A stretch of DNA of 64,000 nucleotides from Paenibacillus sp. MMS20-IR301 (lineage in GTDB: Bacteria > Bacillota > Bacilli > Paenibacillales > Paenibacillaceae): contig NZ_CP135275.1 of the NCBI RefSeq assembly GCF_032302195.1, forward strand, positions 4,960,001 through 5,024,000. Reading direction: 5' to 3'. Positions 54,976 to 63,167 of the stretch are shown piece by piece; the stretch's first letter is position 1; each line of letters begins with the position of its first letter. The notes beneath the pieces are model-generated. The model did not search any database. It was not told where the DNA came from and saw only the letters and a list, made by a program, of their open reading frames with translations. Made by a program: the position numbers and the translations under genes.

Positions 54976-55659
54976 GTGGAGTGTAACTGTGAAGCCGAAA
55001 CGAGAAAAGTGCTCTCATGTGAGCAATGTAACGGAACTGGATCAGTGGGTACCCAAGAAGTAATGCATACTGTTGAACATGTTAAACCTGAGGAACGTTT
55101 TGTTGAAAGGAAATGCAGTAATTGTGGCGGGAATGGAAGTGTTTACTGTAGGGATTGTAAAGGATACCGAAATCAGGCTTTCATCTGCCTGTCTTGTAAC
55201 GATACAGGAAGGCAGACTTGCCCGTATTGTAACAATGGAATTATAAGTGTAGAAGAGACAGTAAATGTGAAACAGTATGAATTGTGCGATAAATGTAATG
55301 GCCAGAAAGAATTCAGGTGTGGACAGTGTCACAATAAGGGGTATCTTGACATAGATGGAAAACGTTCTCCTTGCACAGCCTGTCAAGCTAGAGGCGCAAT
55401 CAAATGTGTGTCTTGCAATGGTCATGGGAAGAAGCCAATTATCCTTGAACAAAGTGTTAAGGAGAATATTAAATGTAGTAAGTGTAATGGACACGGCCGC
55501 TATGACTGCAAGAGCTGCGACGCCAATCACACCAAGCTATGCCCCCGCTGCAAAGGTTCCGGTGAGACTTTTACAAATATCGCAATGATTATTATTGTAG
55601 TGGCGGCTATTATTGCGCTGAATATCCTTAGTAAGATTATCATACCTTTAACACGATGA
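54976..55659 (+). CDS. DnaJ-type cysteine-rich repeat protein with C-terminal membrane helix
   Basis: A 227-residue protein dominated by CxxCxGxG units (CEQCNGTGSVG, CSNCGGNGSV, CNGHGKKP, CKGSGETF), as in the zinc-binding region of DnaJ but without a J domain, and a C-terminal hydrophobic segment (MIIIVVAAIIALNIL). The GTG at 54976 is behind GGAGAG, but in-frame codons upstream (TCPACSGERRV) continue the cysteine pattern without any ATG, GTG or TTG. See the findings. The Cys-rich part probably binds zinc; function unknown. Confidence 0.72.
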   Translation: MECNCEAETRKVLSCEQCNGTGSVGTQEVMHTVEHVKPEERFVERKCSNCGGNGSVYCRDCKGYRNQAFICLSCNDTGRQTCPYCNNGIISVEETVNVKQYELCDKCNGQKEFRCGQCHNKGYLDIDGKRSPCTACQARGAIKCVSCNGHGKKPIILEQSVKENIKCSKCNGHGRYDCKSCDANHTKLCPRCKGSGETFTNIAMIIIVVAAIIALNILSKIIIPLTR

Positions 55660-55668
55660 ACCAAATAC

Positions 55669-55697
55669 AAAACCGCCAGGAGTTATCCGGCGGTTTT
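55669..55697. terminator. Bidirectional terminator
   Basis: AAAACCGCC and GGCGGTTTT form a 9-bp perfect stem between convergent genes. Confidence 0.88.
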
Positions 55698-55735
55698 ATT
55701 ATATGTATATAGGCTGATTTCCGGCAGATAAACTG

Positions 55736-56113
55736 TCAGTTACTCAGATACTCGTCAGCCTCAGCGTAAGATTCAAAGTAGGCAACAAAGTCACCAAACA
55801 TTCGTCTCATCTGCATTTTGAAGACCGGAGAGTCGGTAACATAAGCCCATTTCTTCGTGGTCGAGAATCCGGCTTCAATCGCAAGCTCGTTAGTCGGACT
55901 CAATTCCTGAACCACCTCTTGGGTCAGCAGGCGGCAGCCCGTAAGATCCGTTAGTCCCGTGAAACCCGGCCGTACTTGTTTGAGCACTTCCTTAAGCTCG
56001 CTGATATAGACGGGCACATCCTCCATAGCCATTCTATCCCCTACAAAGTGAACCCGGTTCTTCTCCGCATCATATCCAAGCGTAAACATCATTAACTCCT
56101 CCTCATATTTCAT
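55736..56113 (-). CDS. Small STAS-like protein
   Basis: A 125-residue protein, probably of the SpoIIAA/STAS-like alpha/beta type (GFTGLTDLTGCRLLTQEVVQ and KKWAYVTDSPVFKMQM). It resembles the C-terminal part of the XRE regulator at 54063 in its order of secondary structure. No partner kinase or anti-sigma gene is adjacent. Function unknown. Confidence 0.6.
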   Translation of the reverse strand: MKYEEELMMFTLGYDAEKNRVHFVGDRMAMEDVPVYISELKEVLKQVRPGFTGLTDLTGCRLLTQEVVQELSPTNELAIEAGFSTTKKWAYVTDSPVFKMQMRRMFGDFVAYFESYAEADEYLSN

Positions 56114-56363
56114 GTCATGGTGGGTTGATTACACAGCAAATTGAAGCAACTGATTGATGAATATAAGTATACTTATACTTCGCTAAGGATCTCCACGGAC
56201 TATGAGTAACAATTGGAAAAATGTTTTAGCTCTACTCATGAACTTGATGTTTAATTATAAGAGTTATATTAGACATTTAAGCTTAGTCTATCCAGTAGAT
56301 CATGCTTTTTGTTTCATCCAGTTAAACAAATTTAAATCACTAAAAAATTTTTTTGCATTTTAC
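56114..56363. other. AT-rich gap
   Basis: Low-GC sequence lies between the STAS-like gene and the frameshifted gene. A short frame on the plus strand has no ribosome-binding site or recognisable motif, so I report nothing here. Confidence 0.5.
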
Positions 56364-56517
56364 TTAATATCTAAATCCACATTACTATTCTGCAAATAAT
56401 TCACAACCCATTCTAAAGCCTTTTTATCTTGGAAATCTAAATGAATTATATCTGGGTACCTATCCTTTAAAATTTCATCAACAATAATATCAAAGTATTC
56501 TGAATTCTCAGTTATTC
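56364..56517 (-). pseudogene. Downstream part of the frameshifted 56518 gene
   Basis: After the stop at 56518 the minus strand continues in another frame as ITENSEYFDIIVDEILKDRY and ends in YLQNSNVDLDIK at 56364. The composition is plainly coding-like, and a single base change in length would join it to the gene upstream. Confidence 0.5.
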
Positions 56518-56820
56518 TTAGAAGATATAACTATTTACCGTATCATTATAATCTCTGTTCAAAGGAAAATTATCAAATTTATAATCCAATCGTTTCTCTG
56601 AACGAAAGCACCATTGTTCATTTGATTTATCAACATTAATTCCATATACTCCCTTTAAAACTGACAGGTAACCTTTTAAGCATAAATCTTCACCATTACC
56701 ACTAAAAATCAATTTTCCAAAATCATCCTTAACATCCCAAGTTGTTTTGTCCAGTTGATTTTTATTATTTTCAATATAACTTTGAATTTTTTTATGCAAG
56801 CTCGTTTCATACTGAGACAT
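56518..56820 (-). CDS. Hypothetical protein next to the DUF262 gene, truncated by frameshift
   Basis: A frame of about 100 residues (MSQYETSLHKKIQSYIENNK) that I do not recognise, with low GC content like the DUF262 gene beside it. GGAGAG precedes the ATG. The natural protein was probably about 150 residues, because coding sequence continues past its stop in a second frame. Both genes may belong to one defence module. Confidence 0.5.
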   Translation of the reverse strand: MSQYETSLHKKIQSYIENNKNQLDKTTWDVKDDFGKLIFSGNGEDLCLKGYLSVLKGVYGINVDKSNEQWCFRSEKRLDYKFDNFPLNRDYNDTVNSYIF

Positions 56821-56878
56821 TAGTAACACTTCTCTCCACTGTTTTAACCTGGTAAGTTACGGTTTGAATGGCCCTTAG

Positions 56879-58720
56879 CTACGCCCAAATAATACAGATT
56901 AGGTCATACAGTAGCATATGTCTCTCTTCAAGTTCATTAGGTCCATATTGATCCATAGGTGTGAATTTAAGATTGAATGATTTCATCATATTTGAAAAAT
57001 CAATTTTTGTTTTATAGCTGTCCTGACGAAGTGTTTCGTTCCAGTATAGGGTGTTGGCGTACGTTTTCAGCTTATTTAAATAAAGCTCATTGCTGCTGGA
57101 GATATTATCTTTTCCTTTTAGCAGCAGAAGTCCACCCAGTCTATTTCTCTCTCGCTCAAAACGCTCTACCTCATCTCCGAATGCAGTTAAATTCTCTGTA
57201 TTATTAGCGAGTATATGCTCAATATGAAATCCGTTTACAGATCCTGTATTTGCTACAAGATCATAAAAAGAATGTTTCATATTCATTTTGGTTTGATCAG
57301 CAATAAACTGTTCGATCCGGGCAAAGAAGTATCTTTTGAAACGTTTATTAAGTTCAATACCGGTGTCTTTAAAATAGCTGTATGAAATCGGCTTTATTGT
57401 TTGAACACCTCTCGCATCAGATAACATTTTTAGAAGATATTTATCAAATACCGATTTAATAATTGCAATGTCCTGTCCTCTAATCTCAGCGGATATCAAG
57501 TATGTCGCCTCATTAAAATCGTTGCTGTCATAACTCTTCTGCAATTGTAATAGCGAAAATAAACGATCTACTTCACGCGATATCAATTTGATTTTTTCCT
57601 GTTCCTGAGAGTCGTTTATTACACAAGCGGACATTATTAACTGAAACTGGCTATCCATCTCAGTTAATCCATTATAATAAACACTCAAATAATCATTTTG
57701 AGGTTTATCATAATAACTAAGAATTTTATAGTATAACTCTGAATAATATCTAAATTCATTTAGCAAAAAACGTTTTACATCTTTCGGGCTATGCTGCAAT
57801 TTCAATTCTTTATCCACTTCCGGGAGAAATATTGCCCGATGATAATTACGATCAAATTTCCGAGTATCCCCAACCGTTTTGGCGAACTTTGATCGTAAGA
57901 AAGATATAAAAAACACGTCAATTTCATCGTCATTATATTGATTTATAACATTTACTTGCGTATCCCAGATTTCATTTAATCCCAACTGATCCAGTTCGTC
58001 CTTATCAATCTGACCCAGCAGTTTTCCTTTTAAGATTTCGTAAGGTTTGAGTTTCACTCCACGATCATTGATAACCTCAAATACCATGGGAACATCGGTT
58101 TGCTCAACGTTTAAATTGATTAGGACCAACCTTTTCAAGAAGTAGAAGATAAAAGTTTCCAATTTATGCTTATCTAACAACTCTTTGTCCAGTACTGTGG
58201 ATATAACTTTATAGTTATTGACCATATTAAAAGCAGTAATTCCGGAGGAAGTATCGATCTCCTCCAGTTTTTTCCCGGTAAAGAGTCCGGACATCGATAC
58301 TTTATGTTGTTCATGATTCATCCAAAACTCTTTCTTAAAACCGGATTGGCCTGCAATCTTACCCGCCAGCCAGTCCGCTAATTCTGAATTAGCTTCATTT
58401 GCGCTATGCATCAGCTTGATCAGAACTAGGGTTAACGTTGTAAGCCGTTGCTGGCCGTCAACCACATAAATTTTCCCATCAATATTATTGGTTACATAAG
58501 TATTTAAATAGTACCAGGAATACCGTTCCACTAATTTATCTAATTCGATATCACTGTCTTTATAGCGTTGATATTCAACGTTAAATTTGTAGAAAATATC
58601 ATCCAACAATCGACGAACGGGTTCGTCTGTCCACTTATACTGGCGTTGGTAAAAATCAATAAAGTAAGTTGTACTGGAAAAAACCTTATCTATATTTTGC
58701 TTGTCAGGTGTAACATCCAT
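56879..58720 (-). CDS. DUF262/DUF1524 restriction-type nuclease (GmrSD/SspE-like)
   Basis: The 613-residue protein has an N-terminal DUF262 domain with the ParB-like VVDGQQRLT motif (87-95) and FEVINDRGVKLKPYE. The C-terminal DUF1524 HNH nuclease region has FHIEHILANN (about 498-507) and RERNRLGGLLLL. The family includes type IV restriction enzymes of modified DNA (GmrSD, BrxU) and the phosphorothioation-linked SspE. No DNA modification genes are in the window. GC content is lower than in neighbouring genes, which suggests transfer. Confidence 0.85.
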   Translation of the reverse strand: MDVTPDKQNIDKVFSSTTYFIDFYQRQYKWTDEPVRRLLDDIFYKFNVEYQRYKDSDIELDKLVERYSWYYLNTYVTNNIDGKIYVVDGQQRLTTLTLVLIKLMHSANEANSELADWLAGKIAGQSGFKKEFWMNHEQHKVSMSGLFTGKKLEEIDTSSGITAFNMVNNYKVISTVLDKELLDKHKLETFIFYFLKRLVLINLNVEQTDVPMVFEVINDRGVKLKPYEILKGKLLGQIDKDELDQLGLNEIWDTQVNVINQYNDDEIDVFFISFLRSKFAKTVGDTRKFDRNYHRAIFLPEVDKELKLQHSPKDVKRFLLNEFRYYSELYYKILSYYDKPQNDYLSVYYNGLTEMDSQFQLIMSACVINDSQEQEKIKLISREVDRLFSLLQLQKSYDSNDFNEATYLISAEIRGQDIAIIKSVFDKYLLKMLSDARGVQTIKPISYSYFKDTGIELNKRFKRYFFARIEQFIADQTKMNMKHSFYDLVANTGSVNGFHIEHILANNTENLTAFGDEVERFERERNRLGGLLLLKGKDNISSSNELYLNKLKTYANTLYWNETLRQDSYKTKIDFSNMMKSFNLKFTPMDQYGPNELEERHMLLYDLICIIWA

Positions 58721-59008
58721 GGTAGTATCCTCCTACAATCAATCTCTTATTAGCTAAGTATTTTCAAATCCCGAGGATTTTCATCCTACTAAATTCCTTT
58801 TACCCCTACTTTAGTCATAGTTTCGACAGAGTAATTCATAAACCCTTTTTATGGTACATTTCCTCCCGGGTACGCAGCTGAATGGCAAATTCAAATGGAG
58901 TGCCGTTCTATCCTCTCTGAAAGGTTTAATATAATTGAAAAGGGATTATGAGGTCATATGACAGCTTAGAATAATCTTATTATCTGCATGATGAAGGAGG
59001 AGGCATTC
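58721..59008. other. Gap with possible dus fragment
   Basis: At about 58857-58880 CATTTCCTCCCGGGTACGCAG matches an internal part of the dus gene (near 52270) closely. It is about 22-35 bases long, so it could be chance, but two other dus scars are in the window. Confidence 0.35.
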
Positions 59009-60874
59009 GTGGCATTTATCCCGTTAAACTGTCCTAACTGCAGCGGCAGAATTGAATACAAGGAAGGCGCAGTCCTCAAGTGTCCCTATTGCCGGACAGA
59101 GCTTTTATTGAAGCAAAATCATGTCTATTATGTGGATCAGACCATTAACCATTATCACGGGATCCCTCCTAAGGCTAAGCCGAGGTCCCACGTCTCCGTA
59201 AGGCTGGCGCTGGTACTGCTGCTCATCCTGGCAGGCACTATCGGGACTTATTTCTATTACAGCGCGGGTTCTGCTCAGCTGAAAACAGCGGCCAGTCTGC
59301 CTGTGCGGCCGATGCCCGAAAGCGAGGTCCTGCTCTCCTTTCTGCAGGAAATCCTGGATAAAGGAACTGCCCTGCCGACAGAGGAGGAATTGGCACGTCT
59401 GCGCTATTTAACCGTGGAGCGTTCGGAGAACGACCAGTGGCAATTTACTTACAGCTTCTCCGATCCCTTCAGCGATGAGCAGGCCGAGAAGATCACTTAT
59501 ATTACCCAGGACAAGAGCTTGAATACCCAGCGGATTGATCAGCGGGATTTCGAAGCCTTTAAGGGGCTGACGGCACTTCACCTGACGAATACTTACGAAA
59601 TCTCCCAGACTGACAATACCACTTTTGCTCATATGACAGGATTACGAAGCTATGGCGGGGCCTTTAACGAATCCTTCAGCAGATTTTCCGGCTACTTTGG
59701 TGACAAGTCTACAATCACGGAGCTTACCACCCAGTTGCGCAGCAATCAGGAAGTAGCCATGCTGCTTGAATTCCCCAATCTGAGCTCGCTGTCCATTACC
59801 TATGTGGATGAGTCCATAACAGATCTTCATTTGCTCAATAAGCTGCCGCTGAAATCCCTGTCACTAACCTTTGTCGATGAGCTGGGTTGGCTGTCGTCTA
59901 TGAACGGGCTCTCATCGCTCGCCATCCATCACAGTGAAGCCACAGACCTGCAGCCGCTGTATGCCTTAACCGGGCTTCAGGAGCTTAAGCTTTCTTTTTT
60001 AACCAATGTAAAGTCCATAGACTTTGTACAAAACATGCCTGCGCTGCAGACACTGGATATCGAGAATTTGAGCTTTTCCAGTCTGGAGCGTCTGGCCGGC
60101 AAGACCTCCATTACCACACTCCGCCTGGCTTCCTTGGGCCAGCTTGGCTCGGTTGAGGCGGTGAACAGCTTGCCTTCTCTCCGGGAATTAACGTTGTCCG
60201 GTTACTACGAGAACGCAGAGGCACTGGCATTGCCGGGCGTACGGCGGGCAGATATTCCCGGCTCCTTTCTCCCAGGACTGCAGGCGCCTGCCATAACCAG
60301 TCTGACGCTCCGCGGCGGAAGCTCGGAGTTAGATGTAGCCGCATTGGGGAAATTCCCGGAGCTTGAGCAGCTGTCCCTCCGGGAGATTGACGAGATAGCC
60401 CAGCTTGACGCTCTGGATGATTTGCCCCGCCTGCAGACCTTAAACATATATGACTCGTCACTGTATAAGGAGAGCGACGCCCTGTTTCGTTTGAAGCAGG
60501 TGAACACTCTGGTGTGCTCGGAATGCCGTTTGAATTTCAGGCAGCAGGCAGCTGCTGTGAACAGCGTGCTTGAGCATTTGACCTTAGACCGGCCCTATTT
60601 CAGCGTGAACAACACCTCTGTCAGTGACGTTGATCAGGTACTGCCTTATTTCGCAAAGTTGTCCGCTCTGCGTTCCTTCACCCTGCAGGATAGCAATGTA
60701 GCTTCTCTTACGTTCATGAGCAATTGGCAGGCCATAGAAGAGCTTCATCTGGAGAACAATGCCATCTCCAATATAGAGACCCTGAGCCGGCTGCCTAATC
60801 TGCACAAGGTATTTCTGGCCGGCAATTCCGTGCTGAACAAGTCTGCGCTTGGTGCGGATGTGCTGGTGTATTAA
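59009..60874 (+). CDS. Membrane protein with zinc-ribbon N-terminus and leucine-rich repeats
   Basis: About 621 residues. An N-terminal zinc ribbon (CPNCSGRIEY and CPYCRTELL), a membrane helix near residues 62-85, and an external region with about 15 leucine-rich repeats (LKSLSLTFVDELG, LQTLDIENLS, IEELHLENNAISNIETLS). The start is GTG at 59009 with AAGGAGG at spacing 7; the ATG pair upstream overlaps the Shine-Dalgarno site. Protein interactions are likely; a specific role is unknown. Confidence 0.82.
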   Translation: MAFIPLNCPNCSGRIEYKEGAVLKCPYCRTELLLKQNHVYYVDQTINHYHGIPPKAKPRSHVSVRLALVLLLILAGTIGTYFYYSAGSAQLKTAASLPVRPMPESEVLLSFLQEILDKGTALPTEEELARLRYLTVERSENDQWQFTYSFSDPFSDEQAEKITYITQDKSLNTQRIDQRDFEAFKGLTALHLTNTYEISQTDNTTFAHMTGLRSYGGAFNESFSRFSGYFGDKSTITELTTQLRSNQEVAMLLEFPNLSSLSITYVDESITDLHLLNKLPLKSLSLTFVDELGWLSSMNGLSSLAIHHSEATDLQPLYALTGLQELKLSFLTNVKSIDFVQNMPALQTLDIENLSFSSLERLAGKTSITTLRLASLGQLGSVEAVNSLPSLRELTLSGYYENAEALALPGVRRADIPGSFLPGLQAPAITSLTLRGGSSELDVAALGKFPELEQLSLREIDEIAQLDALDDLPRLQTLNIYDSSLYKESDALFRLKQVNTLVCSECRLNFRQQAAAVNSVLEHLTLDRPYFSVNNTSVSDVDQVLPYFAKLSALRSFTLQDSNVASLTFMSNWQAIEELHLENNAISNIETLSRLPNLHKVFLAGNSVLNKSALGADVLVY

Positions 60875-60886
60875 TTTTCAAAAATA

Positions 60887-60919
60887 AAGACGCTGCGGGA
60901 AGCAATCCCGGGGCGTCTT
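60887..60919. terminator. Bidirectional terminator, related to the one at 31389
   Basis: AAGACGC and GCGTCTT with inner CGGGA/TCCCG stem, and A and T runs on both sides, between convergent genes. Confidence 0.85.
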
Positions 60920-60941
60920 CTTGCTTTTTGGTGTGCCGAAT

Positions 60942-62585
60942 TCATTCCGTCACGAAAAGGTCAGGGAGCGTGTTCTCAAGCTGCTTAATTCTTTCCGAAT
61001 AATCTTGTTCTGCCTGAGCTTCCGAAAGTATATTGCTTGCCACTAACAAGTCATAAAATGATTTCAGCATCTGTGCAGATATTTTATACGGGAGTCTCTC
61101 GGCAGTAATCATCATTCTTTGACCGTCGATCAGAACAGAAGCTAGTTTCTCCGGCTGTACAAGTTCAATCTGTACACCGTTCCCGTCGATGATGAAATAC
61201 ATCTCCTTCATATTTTCAAACACCAGATGTTGTACTACGGCCCCGTTTGCCAAGCGGCTCTGAACTTCTTTGATGGAATAGCCCGGATTCGGATCATGGA
61301 TTAGCAGCCATTTTGCAAAATCTTTTGCCGCGACTTCATCTGTATCATATTTCTCCCAAACCGTGCCCTTATCTTTACTTATCTGTATTGTATTATCCGT
61401 CATGACACGCAGATATATTTCGTTGTCCATATAAACTGCACGATACTTTGAAGCCATAAGCCTGTCTATCAGCTTCGGTACATCATATTTCTTATTGAAG
61501 GTTATATCAATCGGCATTAAAGCTGTATTGGTGTCAGCACCTTGATATAGTGAGGGCACACTGTAGGCTATAGGATTATCGGAACCCGTAGCAGCTTCCG
61601 TTTGGTCTAGTGCAGAAGTCGCAAAGATGATAACGGCACTGGCAGCAAGCAAAGTAGAAATCAGCATCTTGGTGATCGAGATCTTCTTGGCTTTCATAAT
61701 CGATATAATCCTTTCTTCGGTTGAGTTTTTGGAAAAGCTGCTGATGACCGGCGCCAAGCCGATTTTCTTTTCTTCCAGACGTACAAGCGCCCTGGCATAA
61801 GCAGACTTCATATGATCCCCGGATTTCCGTATGACCGTTTCATCACAGAATAACTCAATATCACGGTTCGCAAGGATATACATCATCCATACAAAGGGGT
61901 TGAACCAATGAACGCATACGCTGGCCGCAAGAATCCATTTCTGCAGTATGTCGAACCGCCTGACGTGCGTAAATTCATGGGTCAGGATAAACGCAAGCTG
62001 TGACTCATCGTCATAGTCTAAATTTGTGGGCAAGAGTACAACCGGCCGGATAATACCGTAGGTTAGCGGAGTTGAAATATGATCCAGCTGCCTGATTTGA
62101 ACATCCCGCCATAACAAATTTGACTGCTGCCATTTTTGTATAAAATCGCTTTTAACAGGCACAGCCATTTTGTAAATTTTACGGTACCTAACATGCGGAA
62201 TGATAAAAGTTAAGGCACAAAACATAAAACCGGCTAACCAAACCCAAACCAAAGGTGATAGCTGTAAAGCCGTCATTAGCGGCATAACCGGCGCGGTCCA
62301 ATGCTCTGTAATTGGCGGCATAATTACCGTAGTTCCCTCAATAAATGTTGAACCCTCCGGCGCGGAAATCCATTGTGGCAATGTAAACTTTCTGCTCAGA
62401 TATTCCGCTAGCGTAAAAAAGCTAAATTGCGATTGAACTGAAACAGGGACAAGCAATTGAATGAATGCAACACCCCAAAGAAACATAAAGGTCAGTTTGG
62501 GCAGCTTGTGAATAAGCAGGGAACGCAAGAAAACAACTGCAAGAATAAAGACAGAAGCTGAGATGCTTATTTGAAGTAACGACAT
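60942..62585 (-). CDS. BlaR1/MecR1-type M56 metallopeptidase sensor
   Basis: A 547-residue protein with four N-terminal helices and the zinc protease motif HEFTH (203-207). The C-terminal region of about 220 residues after the helix near 310 is extracellular but not a typical penicillin-binding sensor domain (it starts AATGSDNPIAYSVPSLYQG). In BlaR1-type pairs the sensor triggers loss of the BlaI repressor. The ligand is probably not a beta-lactam here, since the sensor domain is different. Confidence 0.88.
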   Translation of the reverse strand: MSLLQISISASVFILAVVFLRSLLIHKLPKLTFMFLWGVAFIQLLVPVSVQSQFSFFTLAEYLSRKFTLPQWISAPEGSTFIEGTTVIMPPITEHWTAPVMPLMTALQLSPLVWVWLAGFMFCALTFIIPHVRYRKIYKMAVPVKSDFIQKWQQSNLLWRDVQIRQLDHISTPLTYGIIRPVVLLPTNLDYDDESQLAFILTHEFTHVRRFDILQKWILAASVCVHWFNPFVWMMYILANRDIELFCDETVIRKSGDHMKSAYARALVRLEEKKIGLAPVISSFSKNSTEERIISIMKAKKISITKMLISTLLAASAVIIFATSALDQTEAATGSDNPIAYSVPSLYQGADTNTALMPIDITFNKKYDVPKLIDRLMASKYRAVYMDNEIYLRVMTDNTIQISKDKGTVWEKYDTDEVAAKDFAKWLLIHDPNPGYSIKEVQSRLANGAVVQHLVFENMKEMYFIIDGNGVQIELVQPEKLASVLIDGQRMMITAERLPYKISAQMLKSFYDLLVASNILSEAQAEQDYSERIKQLENTLPDLFVTE

Positions 62586-62594
62586 CCCCTCACC

Positions 62595-62954
62595 TCATTC
62601 CATGCTGTCGATAAGACGCTTCAAGCGGTTAATTTCTTCTGCCGACAGCCGTTTCTGTCTAAGCAATGAAGCGATCAGCCTGTCGGGGGCGCCATCATAC
62701 ATTTTATTAATCAGCTCCGTTGTTTCGTGTTCCTGGGCCTGCTCCCGCGTAATAACCGCATGGCAAACGAAATTAGGCTCATGCCGCTCAATCGCCCCTT
62801 TATCAAGGCATCTCTTGATGATGGTATACGTTGTAGTTTTGCTCCAGCCTACTTTTTCTTTTGTAATTTCGGCAATTCTCTTGGCGGGGGTATCGCCTTC
62901 ATTCCACAAAATATCCATAATATTAAGCTCGCTATCGAATAGCTTCATAACCAA
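62595..62954 (-). CDS. BlaI/MecI-family repressor
   Basis: A 119-residue winged-helix repressor (LFDSELNIMDILWNEGDTPA and KTTTYTIIKRCLDKGAI), partner of the M56 protein, which starts 9 bases downstream. A TTG at 62954 with GAGGTG at spacing 8 appears to be the start; an ATG two codons on is the alternative. Two operator dyads are upstream. Confidence 0.9.
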   Translation of the reverse strand: MVMKLFDSELNIMDILWNEGDTPAKRIAEITKEKVGWSKTTTYTIIKRCLDKGAIERHEPNFVCHAVITREQAQEHETTELINKMYDGAPDRLIASLLRQKRLSAEEINRLKRLIDSME

Positions 62955-62978
62955 AATGTAAACACCTCATCCCTATAT

Positions 62979-63025
62979 ATTCTACTGCTGTAGAATCACA
63001 TATTAACATTCTACTTCAGTAGAAT
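62979..63025. promoter_or_regulatory. Pair of BlaI-type operator dyads
   Basis: ATTCTAC-TGCT-GTAGAAT (62979-62996) and ATTCTAC-TTCA-GTAGAAT (63008-63025) are two 7-bp dyads with identical arms, 29 bases apart centre to centre. They fit binding sites for the adjacent BlaI-type repressor and could also affect the divergent HSP90-like gene. Confidence 0.78.
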
Positions 63026-63167
63026 AGCTTTGTCGATAAGGTTTTGGGAATATCTGTTTCTCAAAAGGAAGCATTTGGGTAATACATAGGAGCAGCATCT
63101 GCCTACATAACGGTCTGTTGTTTGCATGAAGCACAAAAAAATGAATATTAGAAGATAGGAGAACAAG

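Noticed and set aside
56202..56399. A 65-codon open frame on the plus strand
   Set aside because: It has no ribosome-binding site and overlaps the degraded minus-strand coding sequence; its composition is that of AT-rich noncoding DNA.
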